From contig NC_044019.1 of NCBI RefSeq assembly GCF_900496995.4, positions 62,001-126,000 on the forward strand: DNA of 64,000 bases, in the 5' to 3' direction. The position numbers and the translations under genes are program-made. Origin of the DNA: Aquila chrysaetos chrysaetos. Its lineage: Eukaryota; Chordata; Aves; Accipitriformes; Accipitridae. A model generated the notes under the pieces. It was not told the DNA's origin, ran no database searches, and saw only the letters and a list, made by a program, of their open reading frames with translations. The stretch's first letter is position 1. Every line of letters begins with the position of its first letter. Of the stretch, positions 58,601 to 64,000 are shown in pieces.

Positions 58601-61229
58601 AAACTTTTCAATACACTGTAATGCTTATTAGTGGTTTTTCATTTTCAGCTGTCAGATAATTCCTTTTGCTAACTCTGGATAAATAGTACTCTCAATACTT
58701 TTGGTTTTAGTTATAGATGATTTATATATGACCAGACAGCTGATATAATAAAGAAGTATTGTGTTTTCCATTGTGGTGAACTTAGAGGTTCAAATGTGTT
58801 AATGCAATTGATTTGATTGTAATATTTTATAAAAGTTTCTTCAACTAAAATACAGTTAGTGATTCTTGTTGTCAAAGGTTATGAAAGAAAATTAAATGTA
58901 CTTTGAGCTGTGATGATGGCAGATGGTCAGGGTCTAAACCAGAGGAAACAAATAATCTCGTGGTCTTTTTTTTGTTCCTGTTTTCCAATGACAACTGTAC
59001 ATTAACAAAAGTCCTTATAATTAGAGGCACTGAAATGTATCTTCTTTTAAATGAGCATGTGTGAGGAAATAAATGAAAATTTTCCAAGATTTGGAGTATC
59101 AGTTTGCTATGCAATTTCCAGTGATGCTTCCTCTTTTTGGCTATGTCTTCCTTTTATTTCTTTTGTTTATCAATTTGAAATTTGATTTGTGTTTGAGTCG
59201 GAAGTATTCAAAGAGAGAAGTGGGTAAGGATCTTGAATAGACCTATCAAAATTGTCAGGAGCTTTTAAAAACAAATACCTAAATAAATCTCATTTTTTGT
59301 TGTTTGCCAGTTGTTGTTGTTTTGTTGGGGGGAGGGAAGTACTGAACCTGGGGCTGGTTGCGATCTGTATGCTTTGGTATGGAAAAGTCATCTAGTATTC
59401 AAAGGGGAAGATAATGAATGAAGAGTCTGCTGTTTAGACTTATGAGTGCACTCATAAGAATTTTCAAGTCTAGCATGAGTCTTTATGATTTGAACTTTAT
59501 TGGTTACTTTTTTTTTTAATTGAAGCAAAGGAAATAAAGTAAGTGGCGTAGCTTGCTATTGAGATGTTGTAGTCGGGCTAAGTGGTATTGGATAAAGGAG
59601 TTAATAGAATGTAACATGAGTACAATGTCTTAGCAGTTCTGAACTGCTTAAATTTTAAAAACTTGAAATTTAGTAACTTTTTAGGAAACTTAAAGATGGA
59701 GAACAGTGGAAATGGGGCAGGCTAATACTGTATTTCAACCATTAATGCCTTCCTGAACCCATTAACTTTTCTAAAAATGCACTGTACTCAGCTAAATTGG
59801 GTTGTCCGGAGAGGAAAATGTTCAAAAATACCAAGAGAGTGTGGACAATCCGCTATTTAAACTGGATCACCTCCACTATTAAGAAGTGATGTGGGGTGTT
59901 AAGGTTTTTTCCCCCAATGTCTAATTTGTATGTGTTTAGCTCTGTTTTCTTTCTTTTCAGACCAGTATTCTAAAGCCTGCAGAATATTCATAATTTTCTT
60001 TCCATGATGATCCTTATACATGATGATGAAGTTAGTTCTCAGAGTCTTTTCTTAAACAAAAAATACTGAGTTCTGCAGGTCACTTGTAATGATGAGGTTC
60101 TTTCTGTAAGTCTTTGTTATCCCTTTTAAATGGAACACCAGAAGAACTTGCGTTACACTTGCTTTGATTAATTGATGCATACTGCAATAATGGAATTTCC
60201 CCCTGTCTTCTCTACTCTTACATGGACCCAGTTACTGCTTTAATCCATTTTTCCACAACACCACAGTGGAAGCTTAAAGTGGAGTGCTTCCCTAAGTCCT
60301 TCTCGGAAGCTTTCTTCTCCCAAGATCTTGTCCCCTAATCTGTACCTGTGGCTTGAATCCCTTTTTGAGATCTACATTTTTGCATTTTCTTGTATTAGAA
60401 TATGGTAGAATACAATATATTAGAATATAGCGGTAGTAGTTTGTTAAAAATCCACACGGCTTTTTATGCCTGAACAAACTTCATCATTGTTAGTGAATTT
60501 GCCAATACTAAAAACGAAGGAGAGAGAGGACTTAAGCCTGCAGAGGGGTGTTTTTGTTTAAATAGGTCTGTGCATAAGACTTTTCCCAAAGCACAGATGC
60601 TTGAAGAAAAATTGTAACATTTTCTGGTTTTATAAAAAGTGTCTGGAGTCTCTTGGATTTATAGAATTTTAAGTGCTGAAGGCATTATGATTTCTTTTAT
60701 ATCATAAACTTTGTATAATAAATGATCAACCTTGGGATACTGCATTGGGTTTGGCTAAGTGGAATTTCTAGAGGGATATCAAGTGTATACTTGAAAATAT
60801 AAAGAGACAGAGAATATGCTTTTCCTGCAGCAATATGTTTCAGTTATTGATCCTTTTCCTTTAGTGAGCATGGCCAATGTTTTTGCATGGAATTTTAATA
60901 AAGTACCCATAATTCCAAGATAGAAAATGCAGGCAAACATAAGATCAATCAGAAATCACTGATGGTAATTTCTAGTCATTTTTCTGGCCAATGGAAAAGG
61001 AAGGGGTGATCCTTCTTATCTGGTCCATGCCCCTTAACCTTACTAACTGTTGTAAATAATTGCCATTAGAAGTTGCCTCTTTTCAGAGTAAGTCTTTTGA
61101 GATAAGATAATTAACATCTTAGTAAATTACAAGGCGTAGCTTATCATGTGAAAATTTGAGTTACTTGGCTTATATTTCAATTCTCCCCTCCCCCCCCCCC
61201 CCCTTGTTTAAAACTTAGGAGAATGGTAT
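55641..61229. other. Gene desert, middle part
   Basis: No exon, RNA gene or mobile element was recognised. Octamer sites are at 57402-57409 and 57730-57737. Open frames such as 56020-56382 (+) have no recognisable family features. Confidence 0.5.
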
Positions 61230-61740
61230 TTCCATGCTTCTCTAGCTTCAAAATGTTTACAGAAAATGACCGACCGCTGCATTTGAACGCAGAGTGTGTC
61301 CTTCGTGCCAGCTTCTCCCTGTAATGCTCAGTGGCTAAAATAGAATTCTGCTGGAACACTGAGTCACGAGGGCTGACCCAGCAGAGCGCTGTGTATGTGA
61401 CACATAATGAAAGGTTGAACTGTCTGTCTCTGAGGTGGCGTAGCAGATCAAATCACAGAGGATCAGGCGGAGATATGTTGCCTTGCTCTGAGTGACAGAA
61501 GTTAATAATTAGTGACAATGATTGACAGATACACTCCATCTGCCGCTCTGACGCCTAGGAGCAGTTATTCCACAACTGTCTGCAGGCACAATGAACTCCT
61601 CTGGGAGAAAAAGATGGTCTATGATTGACAGCTGCCTCCGAGAGAGACAGGCCACTGACAGTAAAGTCACTGTCAGCAAAAGTGTTGAAGTCTCCCCCTG
61701 TTCCCTGGAAGTTTCACTAGCTGTATACATTTATTCTCTT
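61230..61740. promoter_or_regulatory. Candidate enhancer with clustered PBX/MEIS sites
   Basis: Two exact PBX-MEIS/PREP decamers TGATTGACAG are at 61519-61528 and 61622-61631. The MEIS/TGIF core TGACAG occurs five times (either strand) between 61493 and 61675, including an 8-bp inverted repeat CTGACAGT/ACTGTCAG at 61655-61662 and 61669-61676. A TAATTA-like AATAATTAG precedes the first decamer, and a TGAGTCAC site is at 61361-61368. Base composition is balanced, in contrast to the AT-rich flanks. This pattern is typical of conserved developmental enhancers. Conservation has not been tested. Confidence 0.5.
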
Positions 61741-64000
61741 TCATTTATCATGTCAGGTGGGGTTTTAAATATATTACTAGCCAGCCGTTTTCTTAACTGC
61801 AGGTTTTTTTTCCAGTTGTAGTGTAGAGATCCATATACAGTGAGATGACTTCAGCTATCTTTGGCTGAATGAAATACTGTACACCAGCATACTGACATAG
61901 CTGTATCTAATTAATCTGTCTTTCTGTCTGTTGGGAAAGAAGAAATCTTGCATTACTTTCTCTGTATATTGATATTTTGAATGTTCACGTAAAAAAATGT
62001 TACATTTTTAGTATTTCCAAATGCAGAAAAAATATTCGGAAAGACTTTGTAATTAAACTTAAGTCATGTGGTATTATCCCTTCAGATTTGCAGTATTATT
62101 GTAGAAATATAGGTGGTTTTTGACAGAGATCATAATCTCTAGTTCCTAGATTTTAATAACATGCACAGCAGACTGATGATTTGTAATGTAAAAACGTACT
62201 TTAGACAATAAAGTCAAACCAAATTTACTCTGAATTCTGTAAGGTAGAAACATGTAAGAAAATGTATTGTAGCATGCTCAACATATGTATTTCATCACTT
62301 TAATTATAGATTATTTGTTCTATGGAAATAAGTGCAAACAGCATTAAACTTTTGTGGGTCTCGTTTCTTAGCATAATAGTAGCAGCCTTCAATATTTGGG
62401 TAGATGTAAGAGTATAATAATTCTTTTTAGGGTTTTTTTGTTTTGTTTTCCTTTAAGTTACATTAGTGTATCCAGAATATGTTTAGCCAAACCCTATATA
62501 AAATTGCAGTTGTTGAACATTAGATACCAAGCTGTTTCCATTTAGCAGGAAGTTGGTCTTACCCTACTACGTATATAAAAATAAATTCTGTGATCCATTC
62601 ATAATTGCCTACTTTCTTCCTTCTAGCATATGAGACCACAGAAAAGAATAGAGTTCCTGCTCAACAAATTCCCACAGATGCTCCAATAGTTCTTTATGGT
62701 GTATGTTTCTCTTACGTTGAGGATGTTATTTTTGCACTGGTTTGTGAAGCTCTAAGGTGTGGTCTTGTCTTGTTAATCAAATATTATATACTAAGTAGAG
62801 GACATCTACGTTGAATTTTGTTCCAGTTTCCTTTCTTGTTTTGAATCCCTCTTCACAATTTTCTGTAGCTATACATTTTGGATTGCCTGGTTAGCTAAAA
62901 AGCTATCAAATGTAGAACAAACAAAATACTGCAAGAGGCTTCCTCTTTGCTTCTTTTCATAATAACCCTTACTGTGGTTGGTAGTGGTAGATACAATGCT
63001 TAAATTTTGAGTTTGCTTTTTTTTTTTAATTTAATAAATTTGTGTGATGTTTTTAAGCAATCAGCTAATCTTCATGCACAGGTTGTGTGTTGTGATAGCT
63101 GAAGAAATCTAAATGGATTCAGTCATAATAGAAAGCTTGTCTGTAGAGAGGCCTGGTTAGCTTCCATCTTTCTGTTACTCTTCTCTTGCTATATTGTGGT
63201 GCTAAAATCTCTGCTGCTGCTCCTGTCAGGCCAGGAAGGAAGTACGTTGTATGCTAAAAATACATACAAGGTTCGGTGGAGCAGGTCCATATAGAAGAGC
63301 CCCCATGCAGCAAAATTCAAGGTAAAGGGTTCCAAGATCACTGTGCTCCCCATTGGTGAGTATTAGATTGCTCTAGATATAAGCATCTTCCAATTGTATG
63401 TTAGAATAGTTTCTAACAAAATACATGTGGAGATACTAATGTGTTTGAATATGGTTACTGTATTGTCAAATGCCAGTTATAACAAGAAAAGGCATTTTGC
63501 TTATACCTGATTTTATTGGTTGCAATTTCCCTCTAAAAAGTGTTTTCTATCACTGGTTTCTCCGGTTCTGATTTCTCATCACAAAATGAACTGTAGTCTG
63601 GACTGACCTTTTTACTGAGTGAATTTCTTTAAAGCTAAAGCTTAGGAAATTCATGTTTGACATGCACTCTGTCACTTCAAAAGTAAGGTTAGGCTGTTGA
63701 GGGTTCAAATGTTAGTCAGTCAAGTTGCAGCTTAGCTTGACACGGTTTTGAAGGATATTTTTCAAAGAAGCCAAGTTAAAATGACTTTTGAATTGTTCCA
63801 CGTGCTTAAATTAAAGGGTTTGATAGAATCAAACTTTGACATTTGTGCATAGTTATGGAAGTGATCTGTTATACAATGATACTTATTTGGGCTATGTTTG
63901 TAGCAACAGAAAGCTAACAAAGCTACTTTTGTAGTTAAAATACAAGTGAATTAAAGGCCAAACTAAATAACTTGCCTAACTTCTATAATTTTTTTTTTAT
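61741..64000. other. Gene desert, distal part
   Basis: AT-rich DNA to the window end; no exon, RNA gene or mobile element was recognised. Confidence 0.5.

Overview
The window is nuclear DNA from a bird. Three vertebrate genes lie on the + strand with intron-exon structure: GJA9 (connexin), MYCBP and RRAGC. They occur in the same order and orientation as on human chromosome 1p34 (GJA9, MYCBP, RRAGC in the direction of transcription). The interspersed repeats are of avian type: CR1 LINE 3' ends and avian endogenous retroviral LTRs. The species cannot be named from the sequence alone.

Layout. 1-3.7 kb is a nest of at least five endogenous retroviral LTRs, one attached to a broken envelope (TM) reading frame. 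3.7-4.8 kb is a CpG-rich, promoter-like segment with no assignable gene. 4.8-13.1 kb holds one solo LTR and one CR1 fragment, otherwise nothing recognisable. 13.17-14.72 kb is the single coding exon of GJA9, followed by its 3' UTR and a solo LTR. 17.6-23.8 kb is the MYCBP CpG-island promoter and its five coding exons (103 aa). 25.6-40.2 kb is the RRAGC promoter, seven coding exons (409 aa) and a long 3' UTR. 41.4-42.1 kb is an orphan CpG island. 42.9-43.3 kb is a decayed CR1 copy followed by a 60-bp tandem duplication. 43.3-64 kb is a gene desert with no supportable exon, but with two stretches that look like conserved regulatory elements (about 55.2-55.6 kb and 61.2-61.7 kb).

How the genes relate. 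RRAGC encodes RagC, a lysosomal GTPase that relays amino-acid sufficiency to mTORC1. MYCBP encodes a small coiled-coil adaptor that binds MYC and A-kinase anchor proteins and has a flagellar central-pair counterpart. GJA9 encodes a gap-junction subunit. They are neighbours by ancient synteny, not an operon-like unit, although GJA9 and MYCBP are close enough (3.6 kb, same strand) for the read-through transcription known in human.

I found no evidence for a wholly new biological system. The best leads are regulatory: a cluster of PBX/MEIS-type sites in the distal desert, CLEAR-like E-boxes in the RRAGC promoter, an X-box plus NRF1 site in the MYCBP promoter, and a three-codon uORF two bases before the GJA9 start. 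All exon boundaries were read by eye from splice signals and reading-frame continuity; no alignment or search was run.
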